This document shows positions 1 to 6,261 of a stretch of 6,360 bases of DNA, in pieces. The position numbers and the translations under genes were made by a program. Position 1 is the stretch's first letter, and every line of letters begins with the position of its first letter. This DNA comes from Phycisphaerae bacterium (GTDB lineage: Bacteria > Planctomycetota > Phycisphaerae > UBA1845 > PWPN01): NCBI GenBank assembly GCA_026647385.1, contig JAPKGY010000189.1, forward strand, positions 1-6,360. Direction: 5' to 3'. The notes below the pieces were generated by a model. It was not told the origin of the DNA and ran no database searches. It saw nothing but the letters and a program-made list of their open reading frames with translations.

Positions 1-963
1 GAAGAGGTCGGCCAGCGTCCGCAGGACCGTCCGGTCGCGGGGGTCGTTGAAGGTGGGGACGACCACGACCCGGTTGCCGATGTAGAAGTTGGCGTAGCTG
101 GCCGGCAGACGCATGTCGTCGTAGAGGACCGCATCGGGCATGGGGAGCGGGATGACCTCGATCGGTCGGCCGGCGGCGTCGGTGGCGCCGCGAAGCCGGC
201 GCACGTTGTCCTGTAGAGGTTCATAGTTCTCATCCGCCGGATCGGACTCGACCGCCAGCACGAGCTGGCCGGGCGCGACGAACCGGGCGATATCGTCGAC
301 GTGCCCGTGGGTATCGTCGCCCGCGCAGCCCGAGCCCAGCCAGATGACCTTCTCGATGCCCAGGTACCGGCGGAAGGCCTGCTCGTACCCCTCGCGGGTC
401 AGGCCGGGGTTGCGACACTGCACATCCGACAGCAAACACTCCTCGGTTACGAGCAATGTGCCCTCGCCATCCGTGTCGATCGCGCCCCCTTCGAGGACAA
501 GCGGCGCGTCCGTATCCGGTCGGCGGGCCTGAATGCGCGGCCGGCCCGTGACGCGCTCGATGAGGAGCGGGATTGCCGCGTCCCGCTGGTAGTTGTCGTA
601 CTTGGCCCAGGCGTTGAACGCCCACTGGATCCAGTGGACGGTCCCGTCCGCGGCGCGGACAGCCGTCGGGGCCGAGTCGCGCAGCCACGTGCGGTCGATC
701 GGCTGGAGGTGCAGGCGATACGCGTCGGCCGGCACGTGCGTCAGTTCGAGGTACCGCCGCGCAAGGTCGCGGGAGGCCTCGTCGATACACAGGATCTCGA
801 CCCGTTCGCTGCCGCCCAGCACGCGCACGATGTCCGCGTAGACCCACCAGATCGCTTCGAGTTTGCCGGGCCAATCGGGCTCATGGTGAGGCCAGGCGAT
901 CCAGACGGCGTCGTGTCGTTCCCACTCGGCCGGCATACGGTACTTCGGGGGTGTTGAACTCAT
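1..963 (-). CDS. aguA: Agmatine deiminase (agmatine iminohydrolase), 3' end cut by the window edge
   Basis: This enzyme hydrolyses agmatine to N-carbamoylputrescine and ammonia in the cytoplasm, the second-last step of the arginine decarboxylase route to putrescine. The 321 visible codons are open to base 1. Family marks of the Porphyromonas-type peptidyl-arginine deiminase fold are clear: an N-terminal MPAEWERHDAVWIAWPH, WLRD with Asp96, LEGG with Glu158, and DTHGHVDD holding the catalytic His221 and Asp223. The active-site Cys, expected near residue 357 by comparison with characterised agmatine deiminases, lies beyond the edge, so catalytic competence cannot be confirmed here. The ATG at 963 overlaps the aguB stop by 4 nt (ATGA), and a GGGAG at 974-978 (minus strand) sits 10 nt upstream, which supports this start over Met10. 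The motif usually written RDxGP reads RDSAP here (Ala98 for Gly). The adjacent aguB argues for agmatine over peptidyl-arginine as substrate. Confidence 0.93.
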   Translation of the reverse strand, partial: MSSTPPKYRMPAEWERHDAVWIAWPHHEPDWPGKLEAIWWVYADIVRVLGGSERVEILCIDEASRDLARRYLELTHVPADAYRLHLQPIDRTWLRDSAPTAVRAADGTVHWIQWAFNAWAKYDNYQRDAAIPLLIERVTGRPRIQARRPDTDAPLVLEGGAIDTDGEGTLLVTEECLLSDVQCRNPGLTREGYEQAFRRYLGIEKVIWLGSGCAGDDTHGHVDDIARFVAPGQLVLAVESDPADENYEPLQDNVRRLRGATDAAGRPIEVIPLPMPDAVLYDDMRLPASYANFYIGNRVVVVPTFNDPRDRTVLRTLADLF

Positions 964-1874
964 GCGGGCGGGGCTCCCAGGTGACGTTCGAGAATCGGGC
1001 CATAGGCATCGATCCGCCGGTCGCGCAGGAAAGGCCAATTCCGACGCGTCTCCTCGATCAGCGCGCGGCTCACGTCGGCCACGAGCACGGCGGGTTGATC
1101 GGACGGCGCCTGCTGAACCAAACGCCCGAAGGGGTCGCAGATGAACGATTGGCCGAAGAACTCGATCCCGTCGGTACCGGGCTCGTGCTCCAGCCCGACG
1201 CGGTTGGGGGCCGCCACGTAGATGCCGTTCGCAATGGCATGCGAGCGCTGGATCGTCTGCCAGGCGGCGACCTGGTCCCGCCCGACCTGTGCTTTCTCGC
1301 TCGGATGCCAACCAATCGCCGTCGGATAAAAGAGCACTTCGGCGCCGAGCAGGCTGGTGATGCGGGCGGCCTCCGGATACCACTGGTCCCAGCAGATCAG
1401 TACGCCGATCGTCGCGCAGCGCGTGCGGAAGACCTTGAAACCGCCGGTCGCACCGGCGGCGTCGCCGGGGGCGAAGTAGTACTTCTCGTAGTAGAGCGGG
1501 TCGTCCGGGATGTGCATCTTGCGGTACACGCCGAGCAGCGAGCCGTCGGCGTCCACCACCGCCGCGGAGTTGTGATACACGCCGGCTGCCCGGCGCTCGA
1601 AGACGGGTACCACGATTGCGACGGCCAGCTCGCGGGCGGTCGCCTGGAGGGCCTCGACCGTCGGGCCGGGGATGGGTTCAGCCAGATCGAATCGGTCGGC
1701 GGACTCCGCCTTGCAGAAATAGAGCGAGTGGAACAGCTCCTGCAGGCACACGATCCGCGCGCCGCGACCGGCCGCCTCCCGGATCCCGGCCACCGCGCGG
1801 TCGATATTCTTCGCGCGGTCGGAAACACACGCGTGCTGGACAATGCCGATATGGAAGGAGTCGGCGTTCATCAT
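960..1874 (-). CDS. aguB: N-carbamoylputrescine amidase (nitrilase/CN-hydrolase superfamily)
   Basis: This enzyme converts N-carbamoylputrescine to putrescine, CO2 and ammonia, completing the route begun by the deiminase encoded next to it. The 304-residue protein has the usual family length and the nitrilase triad: Glu46 in LQELF, Lys119 in YRKMHIPDD, and the nucleophile Cys161 in LICWDQWYPE. The YYEKYYFAPGD stretch (about 128-138) and YPTAIGWHP (about 183-191) are typical of the plant and bacterial AguB clade, as opposed to beta-ureidopropionases or nitrilases. The protein should be cytoplasmic; I see no signal peptide. The gene begins ATGATG. The first ATG (1874) forms a 4-nt ATGA overlap with the upstream oxidoreductase stop, and no good Shine-Dalgarno is seen at proper spacing, so translation probably depends on coupling. 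Its own stop overlaps aguA in the same way. The motifs and the aguA neighbour together make the substrate assignment strong. Confidence 0.95.
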   Translation of the reverse strand: MMNADSFHIGIVQHACVSDRAKNIDRAVAGIREAAGRGARIVCLQELFHSLYFCKAESADRFDLAEPIPGPTVEALQATARELAVAIVVPVFERRAAGVYHNSAAVVDADGSLLGVYRKMHIPDDPLYYEKYYFAPGDAAGATGGFKVFRTRCATIGVLICWDQWYPEAARITSLLGAEVLFYPTAIGWHPSEKAQVGRDQVAAWQTIQRSHAIANGIYVAAPNRVGLEHEPGTDGIEFFGQSFICDPFGRLVQQAPSDQPAVLVADVSRALIEETRRNWPFLRDRRIDAYGPILERHLGAPPA

Positions 1875-2890
1875 TTCAGGTCGGGGATCTTCCAGTCGTG
1901 TTCCTTGACCGCGCGGGTGATCCGCTCGGCCAGCTCGACCGCGGCGGCGCCGTCCTCGGCGCTGACGGCGGCGGGTTTGCCCGTCCGGAGCGAGTCCAGG
2001 AACGATTCCAACTCGGCCCGAAGGGGCTCCTCGTCGTTGACCACGAGCGGCTCGACCTTGACGAGCGAGGCGTAATCCGTGCCGGCCAGTTGCGAGAGGT
2101 CCACGGCCTGGCGCTCCCGGGCGAACTTGAGGAGGTCCGCGTTCGCGTCCTTTTTGATCGCGATGCCGACCTTCTTCTGATAGTCCAGCGAAAGGTACGC
2201 CTCCGGGCTGAAAACACGAATCTTGCGCTCCGTCTTGAGCGCGAGCCGCGAGGCCGTCAGGTTCGCGACGCAGCCGTCCTCGAAGGTCACGCGGGCATTG
2301 GCGATGTCCTCATGCGCGCCGAGCACGTTCACGCCGACCGCTTCGACGCGGGAGGCCTTCGAGCGGACCAGCGACAGGACGATATCGATGTCGTGGATCA
2401 TCATGTCCATGACCACGCCGACGTCGGCCGATCGGAAGGTGAACGGGCTGATGCGGTGCGTTTCGATGAAGCGGGGCGAGACTTTCATCGCGTGCAGCGT
2501 GCGGACGACCGGGTTGAACCGCTCGGTGTGGCCGACCTGCAGCAGGGCATTGTGCCGGCGGGCGGTCTCGAGCAGCTCGCGGGCGACCCGCGAATCCGGC
2601 GCGAGCGGCTTCTCGATCAGCACGGCGATGCCGCGCTCGAGCAGCGGTTTGGCGGCGGACAGATGGTGAATCGTGGGCACCGCCACGGTGGCGGCCTGGA
2701 TCCGGTCGAGGATCGGTTCGACCGACGCGTACGCCTGGGTCTTGAACTGGGCGGCGTATTCCCGGGCCTTGTCGAGGTTCTGATCGACGACGCCAATCAG
2801 CTCGGCGCCGGGCATTTCGCTGTACACTCGCACGTGGTGTCGGCCCATGTGCCCCGCGCCGATCACCGCTACCGGTATGCGTTCGCTCAC
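1871..2890 (-). CDS. Gfo/Idh/MocA family oxidoreductase, possible UDP-GlcNAc 3-dehydrogenase (GnnA-like)
   Basis: This is a 339-residue NAD(P)-dependent oxidoreductase. The N-terminal Rossmann domain shows AVIGAGHMGRHH (GxGxxG at residues 11-16), and Asp36 at the end of the second strand suggests a preference for NAD. The catalytic-region motif EKP places Lys94, and VGHTERFNP follows at about 119-127. The C-terminal domain carries DMMIHDIDIV, with the D-x3-H pair Asp162/His166. The VGHxERFNP and MIHDIDIV signatures, and the position directly after lpxA, recall GnnA, which in Acidithiobacillus ferrooxidans oxidises UDP-GlcNAc at C3 before a GnnB transamination. No GnnB-type aminotransferase is in the window, so substrate and role remain inferred. 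GTG at 2890 is chosen as the start because it forms a GTGA overlap with the lpxA stop, has a strong Shine-Dalgarno just upstream, and gives a normal-length N-terminus directly before the first strand. The frame stays open for 93 more codons upstream, but these lie inside lpxA. Confidence 0.88.
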   Translation of the reverse strand: MSERIPVAVIGAGHMGRHHVRVYSEMPGAELIGVVDQNLDKAREYAAQFKTQAYASVEPILDRIQAATVAVPTIHHLSAAKPLLERGIAVLIEKPLAPDSRVARELLETARRHNALLQVGHTERFNPVVRTLHAMKVSPRFIETHRISPFTFRSADVGVVMDMMIHDIDIVLSLVRSKASRVEAVGVNVLGAHEDIANARVTFEDGCVANLTASRLALKTERKIRVFSPEAYLSLDYQKKVGIAIKKDANADLLKFARERQAVDLSQLAGTDYASLVKVEPLVVNDEEPLRAELESFLDSLRTGKPAAVSAEDGAAAVELAERITRAVKEHDWKIPDLK

Positions 2891-3762
2891 GATGCCGATT
2901 CCCCCTTCCCGGATTCGCGTTGGTAGAAATCCCGGCGGTCCGCGTCGGAGTCTTTCCGGAGGCTCTCCAGTTGCCGGCCATACACGCCGTCGTGCAGGCT
3001 GCGAAACACCGAGTCGCAGAGGCGGCGCACCTCGCCGTTGGTGTCGGACTGCTGCTGGAGCTGGGCGAGCCGTTCGAGCAGCGGAATCCCGCTCGCCTCG
3101 GCCTTCGGGCTGAACAGCGCACGGTACGCGTCGCGGATGTTTCGGATCTGTTCGTCGGTGAAACCCCACCGCCTCATGCCGGTCGAGTTGAAGCCGCGGA
3201 TGCGCGAGGGGTTGCCCTCGACGATCATGAAAGGCGGCACGTCGTTGACGATCCGGGTCAGCCCGCCGATGTAAGCCAGCGTGCCGACGGTCGTGAAGTG
3301 GTGGATGCCGACGATCCCGCCGATGCTGACGCGGTCCTCGAGGCGGACGTGGCCGGCGAGCTGCACGTAGTTGGCCAGGATGCAGGAGTCGCCGATCACC
3401 ACGTCGTGGGCGATGTGAACCCCGACGAGGAAGCGGTTATGGGCGCCGATGACCGTCTGCCCGCCGCCAACCTCGGTCCCGGCGTGGACGGTGACCTGCT
3501 CGCGGAAAACGTTGTCCTCGCCGATCTCCACGGTGGTCGATCCGCCGTGATACTTGAGGTCCTGCGGCGCCGTGCCCACCACCACGCAGGGAAAGAACTC
3601 GCAACGCGGCCCGACCCGCGTGTGTCCGGTGATCGTGACGTTGTGGTGCAACACGCAACCGTCGCCGAGCACCACGTTCGGGCCGACGTAGCTGTGGGGG
3701 CCGATGGTGACTTCGGCCCCGAGTTCAGCCTTGGGATCGACACATGCGGTCGGATGAATCAT
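2887..3762 (-). CDS. lpxA: UDP-N-acetylglucosamine O-acyltransferase (LpxA), first step of lipid A synthesis
   Basis: LpxA transfers a 3-hydroxyacyl chain from acyl carrier protein to the 3-position of UDP-GlcNAc (or to the 3-amino group of UDP-GlcNAc3N in some bacteria). It is a cytoplasmic homotrimer. The 291-residue protein shows left-handed beta-helix hexapeptide repeats over about residues 1-185 and the LpxA-specific QDLKY (Asp68, Lys70) and HIAHD, whose His119 matches the catalytic His125 of the E. coli enzyme. His138 and His154 also align with conserved family positions. Gly167 aligns with E. coli Gly173, part of the hydrocarbon ruler. DVPPFMIVEGNPSRIRGFN leads into the C-terminal helical domain. 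A charged tail of about 25 residues extends past the usual end, making the protein longer than the 262-residue E. coli enzyme. The ATG at 3762 lies 28 nt after the lpxC-fabZ stop; only a distant GGGAG precedes it. The stop overlaps the next gene's GTG. Confidence 0.96.
   Translation of the reverse strand: MIHPTACVDPKAELGAEVTIGPHSYVGPNVVLGDGCVLHHNVTITGHTRVGPRCEFFPCVVVGTAPQDLKYHGGSTTVEIGEDNVFREQVTVHAGTEVGGGQTVIGAHNRFLVGVHIAHDVVIGDSCILANYVQLAGHVRLEDRVSIGGIVGIHHFTTVGTLAYIGGLTRIVNDVPPFMIVEGNPSRIRGFNSTGMRRWGFTDEQIRNIRDAYRALFSPKAEASGIPLLERLAQLQQQSDTNGEVRRLCDSVFRSLHDGVYGRQLESLRKDSDADRRDFYQRESGKGESAS
2899..2910 (-). promoter_or_regulatory. Strong Shine-Dalgarno for the Gfo/Idh gene
   Basis: On the coding strand this reads GGGAAGGGGGAA and ends 8 nt before the GTG at 2890. 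It lies inside the last codons of lpxA. It is the strongest ribosome-binding site seen at any junction in the window and decides the start of the oxidoreductase. It also suggests that this gene can be initiated independently, as well as by termination-reinitiation at the GTGA overlap. Confidence 0.7.
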
Positions 3763-3790
3763 GCTTGCCGTATGCTCCCGGGACCGCCCG

Positions 3791-5104
3791 TCACAGCGGG
3801 TCGGCGTCCACCATCATGAATTTGATATCCGCCTCGGCCACGATTTCGTTGCCGACGCGGGCTCGACCGGCCACGTGCCCGGTACGGGACTTGACCCGCC
3901 GGGCCGTCGCCTCCAACACGAGCTGGTCGCCCGGCATCACCGGCCGACGGAACTTCACCCGGTCCAGGCTGAGCAGAACCGCCACTTTCCCGGTGTGTTC
4001 CAGCTCCTGCGACAGCAAAATGCCCCCCAACTGGGCCATCGCCTCGATGATCAACACCCCGGGCATGATCGGTTGACCCGGATAGTGTCCGGTGAAGAAC
4101 TCCTCGTTCGCGGATACGTTCTTCAAGCCGACGGCCCGCTTGCCCGGCTCCAGTTCCACCACCCGGTCGACCATCAGGAACGGATAGCGGTGCGGCAGGA
4201 TCCGCTGGATCTGCCGGATGTCGAAGAGCGGCTCCGATTTGAGCCGGCTGTTCAACTCCTGGGCCGCCGCCAGCTCGTGCAGCCGGCGGACGAGTTCGTG
4301 ATTCAGGGCGTGGCCCGATTGCCGGGCGAAGATCGTCCCGGAAAGAAATCGGCCGAACAGGTACAGATCCCCGATGACGTCCTGGATTTTGTGTCGGACG
4401 CACTCGTTCGGAAACCGCAGCGGATTGTCGATCGGTCCGTCCTCGCCGAACACGAGAAGATCCTGGTGGGTCAGGTGTGTGCCGAGCCCGGCCGCCCGAA
4501 ACTGCTCGGCCTCCCGCTGCAGAACGAACGTCCGCGCCCCGGCGATCTGGTCCTCGAACTCCTCCGGCGTCAGGCGCACCTTGAACACCTGCTGACCGAT
4601 CGACGGCGTATCGCTGTAGTTGAGGTCGTAGATGATTTCGAGCACGTCCTCGTCGCCGCCGGGCGTGGCCATCAGGTAGCTCTCGCCGTCGGAAACGCGA
4701 ACCATGTCCGGAATGCGGAAAACCTGCCTCGGCCGATCCTGCGGCGCGATCCCCGCCTCCTTCAGCTTTTCGACGAACGGCAGGCAGCTCCCGTCGAGGC
4801 CCGGCACCTCGTTGCCGGTCAGCTCGACCCGGACGTTATCGATGCCCAGGCCCGCCAGCGCGGACATGCAGTGCTCGATCGTCTCGATCTGGACCGTGCC
4901 GTTGCGGATCGACGTCCGGCGGAGCCGCTTGGCGACGTTCTCGACTCGGGCGGGGATTTCGATCGGAGGCTTCTGGTCGCTTCGGACGAAGACAACACCC
5001 GTATCCGGCGGCGCGGGCGCGAAGCGCAGGGTCACCTCTTCCCCGGTGAACAGCCCGGGGCCGGTGATTTCAACAGGTCGCTCAATGGTCTGCTGAGGCT
5101 TCAA
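3791..5104 (-). CDS. lpxC-fabZ: Bifunctional LpxC-FabZ: UDP-3-O-acyl-GlcNAc deacetylase fused to 3-hydroxyacyl-ACP dehydratase
   Basis: One 437-residue frame encodes two cytoplasmic enzymes. Residues 1 to about 280 are LpxC, the zinc amidase that commits the cell to lipid A. ETIEHCMSALAGLGID holds Glu77 and zinc ligand His78. NECVRHKIQDVIGDL holds zinc ligands His238 and Asp242, and SGHALN holds His265; the numbering nearly equals that of E. coli LpxC. A short linker (about 278-292) leads to FabZ, residues about 293-437. There, LPHRYPFLMVDRV and GHYPGQPIMPGVLIIEAMAQ carry the catalytic His340 and Glu354. FabZ dehydrates the same 3-hydroxyacyl-ACP that LpxA and LpxD use, so the fusion joins the phospholipid and lipid A branches. 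The start is TTG at 5104: an in-frame stop lies a few codons upstream, no ATG or GTG lies between, and MKPQQTIERPVEITGPGLFTG aligns with the LpxC N-terminus. The gene overlaps lpxD by 23 nt. Such fusions are known in other phyla. Confidence 0.96.
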   Translation of the reverse strand: MKPQQTIERPVEITGPGLFTGEEVTLRFAPAPPDTGVVFVRSDQKPPIEIPARVENVAKRLRRTSIRNGTVQIETIEHCMSALAGLGIDNVRVELTGNEVPGLDGSCLPFVEKLKEAGIAPQDRPRQVFRIPDMVRVSDGESYLMATPGGDEDVLEIIYDLNYSDTPSIGQQVFKVRLTPEEFEDQIAGARTFVLQREAEQFRAAGLGTHLTHQDLLVFGEDGPIDNPLRFPNECVRHKIQDVIGDLYLFGRFLSGTIFARQSGHALNHELVRRLHELAAAQELNSRLKSEPLFDIRQIQRILPHRYPFLMVDRVVELEPGKRAVGLKNVSANEEFFTGHYPGQPIMPGVLIIEAMAQLGGILLSQELEHTGKVAVLLSLDRVKFRRPVMPGDQLVLEATARRVKSRTGHVAGRARVGNEIVAEADIKFMMVDADPL

Positions 5105-6122
5105 GTCGTTCGATCCGTTCGGTCAGCCTTTTCAACTCGTCGAGCAGTCTGGGCAGTCGCCGGACTTTGGACCGCTCGCGGACCCACTCGTCGAAGTCGG
5201 CTGCCGGGATTCCGATGACCCGTGAGCCGGGCGGCAGGTCCTTGGAAATGCACGCACATGCAGCCGCTTGAACCCCGTCGCCCAGGACCACATGATCCTT
5301 CACTCCCACTTTACCGCCCAATACGACCCCACGCCCCAGGCGCGTACTCCCAGCGATGCCGCTCTGGGCGACAATAATGCAGGCCGCGCCGATCTGAACA
5401 TTATGGGCGACCTGCACTTGGTTATCAATCTTCGTGCCCGATCCGATCCGGGTCATGCCGAACTTCGCCCGGTCGATCGTGCAGTTGGCCCCGATTTCCA
5501 CGTCCGCTTCAATGTCCACGCCTCCGATCTGCGGAATCTTCAGATGCCGCTGCCCGTCGAATTCGTAGCCGAAGCCGTCGGCCCCGACCGTCGTGTTCGG
5601 GTGGAGGATAACCCGGTCTCCGAGGCGGCATCGCTCCCGGACGACGACGCAAGGCCACAACTCACAGTCGGCACCGAGGATCGTGTCCGGTCCAACGAAG
5701 ACATGGGCGTGGATGACCGAGCGGTCGCCGATCACCGCGTTGTCGCCGACGAAGCAGAACGGGCCGATGGCCACGTCGGTCCCGAGCTTGGCGGACAACG
5801 CCACGCAAGCGGTCGGGTGGACGCCCGGCGCAGGCCGGGGGATCGGCGGGGCCAAGCGTTGCAGCACCGCGATGATCGCCAGCGAGGGTTTCGGGCACAG
5901 GATCGCGGGCATCGGCGTCTGTCCGAAGCCCTCCGGGGCAAGGACGCCGCCGGCTTTCGAGGACTTCAGTTGGGCTTCGTACTTGGCGTCAGCCAGCCAG
6001 GTGATCTGGTCGGGGCCGGCCTCCGCGACGCCGGCCACGCCGGTGATTCGAACGGTCGCATCGCCGCGAACGGTGCCGCCGACCCATTGAGCGATTTCCG
6101 CGAGCGTGTAGCCTGCGCTCAT
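5082..6122 (-). CDS. lpxD: UDP-3-O-acyl-glucosamine N-acyltransferase (LpxD)
   Basis: LpxD adds a second 3-hydroxyacyl chain to the 2-amino group of the product of LpxC, giving UDP-2,3-diacylglucosamine (or its diamino analogue). It is a cytoplasmic homotrimer. The 346 residues divide into an N-terminal uridine-binding domain (about 1-100, starting YTLAEIAQWVGG), a hexapeptide-repeat left-handed beta helix (about 101-305, starting VHPTA), and a short C-terminal helix rich in Leu, Lys, Glu and Arg (about 318-343) that could form a coiled coil. His240 in VQVAHNV matches catalytic His239 of E. coli LpxD, and His277 matches E. coli His276. TTVGADGFGYEFDG (about 177-190) and the following repeats are typical of LpxD and separate it from LpxA. 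The length matches the family (341 in E. coli). The ATG at 6122 has an AAGGGGA ribosome-binding site four bases upstream. The gene follows an ompH-type gene, the common ompH-lpxD order, after a 126-nt gap. Confidence 0.97.
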   Translation of the reverse strand: MSAGYTLAEIAQWVGGTVRGDATVRITGVAGVAEAGPDQITWLADAKYEAQLKSSKAGGVLAPEGFGQTPMPAILCPKPSLAIIAVLQRLAPPIPRPAPGVHPTACVALSAKLGTDVAIGPFCFVGDNAVIGDRSVIHAHVFVGPDTILGADCELWPCVVVRERCRLGDRVILHPNTTVGADGFGYEFDGQRHLKIPQIGGVDIEADVEIGANCTIDRAKFGMTRIGSGTKIDNQVQVAHNVQIGAACIIVAQSGIAGSTRLGRGVVLGGKVGVKDHVVLGDGVQAAACACISKDLPPGSRVIGIPAADFDEWVRERSKVRRLPRLLDELKRLTERIERLEASADH

Positions 6123-6126
6123 GCTG

Positions 6127-6133
6127 TCCCCTT
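6127..6133 (-). promoter_or_regulatory. Ribosome-binding site of lpxD
   Basis: The coding strand reads AAGGGGA, ending 4 nt before the ATG at 6122. The spacing is short but workable. It supports this ATG as the lpxD start and shows that lpxD can recruit ribosomes without coupling to the distant upstream gene. Confidence 0.55.
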
Positions 6134-6173
6134 ACAGTTGATCCCGTCGGCGTGCGCGCCCCGGACCCTTGCC

Positions 6174-6223
6174 AGCCATCCCCGGCCGGAATCCCACGGC
6201 GGACCGTCGGCCGAGGGATGGCT
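6174..6223 (-). repeat. Long nested inverted repeat (RNA hairpin) before lpxD
   Basis: The two ends, AGCCATCCC at 6174-6182 and GGGATGGCT at 6215-6223, are perfect 9-bp complements. Inside them, after a small asymmetric bulge, GGCCG (6184-6188) pairs with CGGCC (6208-6212). Inside that, ACGG (6196-6199) pairs with CCGT (6204-6207) around a 4-nt loop, with seven unpaired bases on one side. In the minus-strand transcript the apical loop is UCCG, of the UNCG tetraloop type but closed by a G-C pair. There is no U-tract after the stem, so it does not look like a standard terminator. It may stabilise or process the mRNA, attenuate transcription, or be a dispersed repeat. Confidence 0.6.
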
Positions 6224-6238
6224 TCGCCACGCCGACCG

Positions 6239-6261
6239 GGGCGGGCCCTTACTGGCCGCCC
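6239..6261 (-). other. Small G+C-rich hairpin spanning the ompH-like stop codon
   Basis: GGGCGG at 6239-6244 is complementary to CCGCCC at 6256-6261, giving a 6-bp stem with an 11-nt loop that contains the TAA stop at 6249-6251. No T-run follows. In DNA this rich in G+C such a short stem can arise by chance, so it is listed as a possible element only. Confidence 0.25.

Larger units (their letters stand above)
6123..6248 (-). other. 126-nt intergenic spacer between the ompH-like gene and lpxD
   Basis: This is the only sizeable non-coding stretch in the window. It holds a long inverted repeat (6174-6223), part of a second small hairpin at the upstream stop codon, and the lpxD ribosome-binding site. 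I see no convincing -10/-35 pair and no T-run, so there is no clear promoter or intrinsic terminator. The simplest reading is that transcription continues from ompH into lpxD, possibly modulated by the RNA structure. Confidence 0.6.

Noticed and set aside
230..874. Minus-strand frame of 214 codons in the aguA region
   Set aside because: It is a low-complexity Arg/Pro/Gly shadow. The true frame gives agmatine deiminase from 963 to the window edge.
951..2075. Plus-strand open frame opposite aguB
   Set aside because: It mirrors the aguB coding sequence, with no ribosome-binding site or motif of its own.
1616..2926. Long plus-strand open frame (436 codons) opposite the Gfo/Idh gene and the start of aguB
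   Set aside because: It shows the same antisense composition and no family motif, while the opposite strand has clear conserved genes.
1871..3169. Longer version of the oxidoreductase starting at 3169
   Set aside because: The extra 93 residues are a frame-shifted, Arg/Pro-rich reading of lpxA. The GTG at 2890 has a strong Shine-Dalgarno, a stop/start overlap and the proper Rossmann N-terminus.
3200..3762. Repeated short patterns in lpxA and lpxD that could suggest DNA repeats
   Set aside because: They are the degenerate hexapeptide repeats of the left-handed beta helix, not nucleotide-level repeats.
3761..5218. Long plus-strand open frame (485 codons) opposite lpxC-fabZ
   Set aside because: The translation has no recognisable domain and is rich in Arg, Asp, Val and Gly, as expected of an antisense frame in G+C-rich DNA. 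The minus strand encodes a complete protein with all catalytic motifs.
6174..6261. Intrinsic terminator after the ompH-like gene
   Set aside because: Both hairpins lack a following T-run on the transcribed strand, and lpxD follows with no visible promoter.
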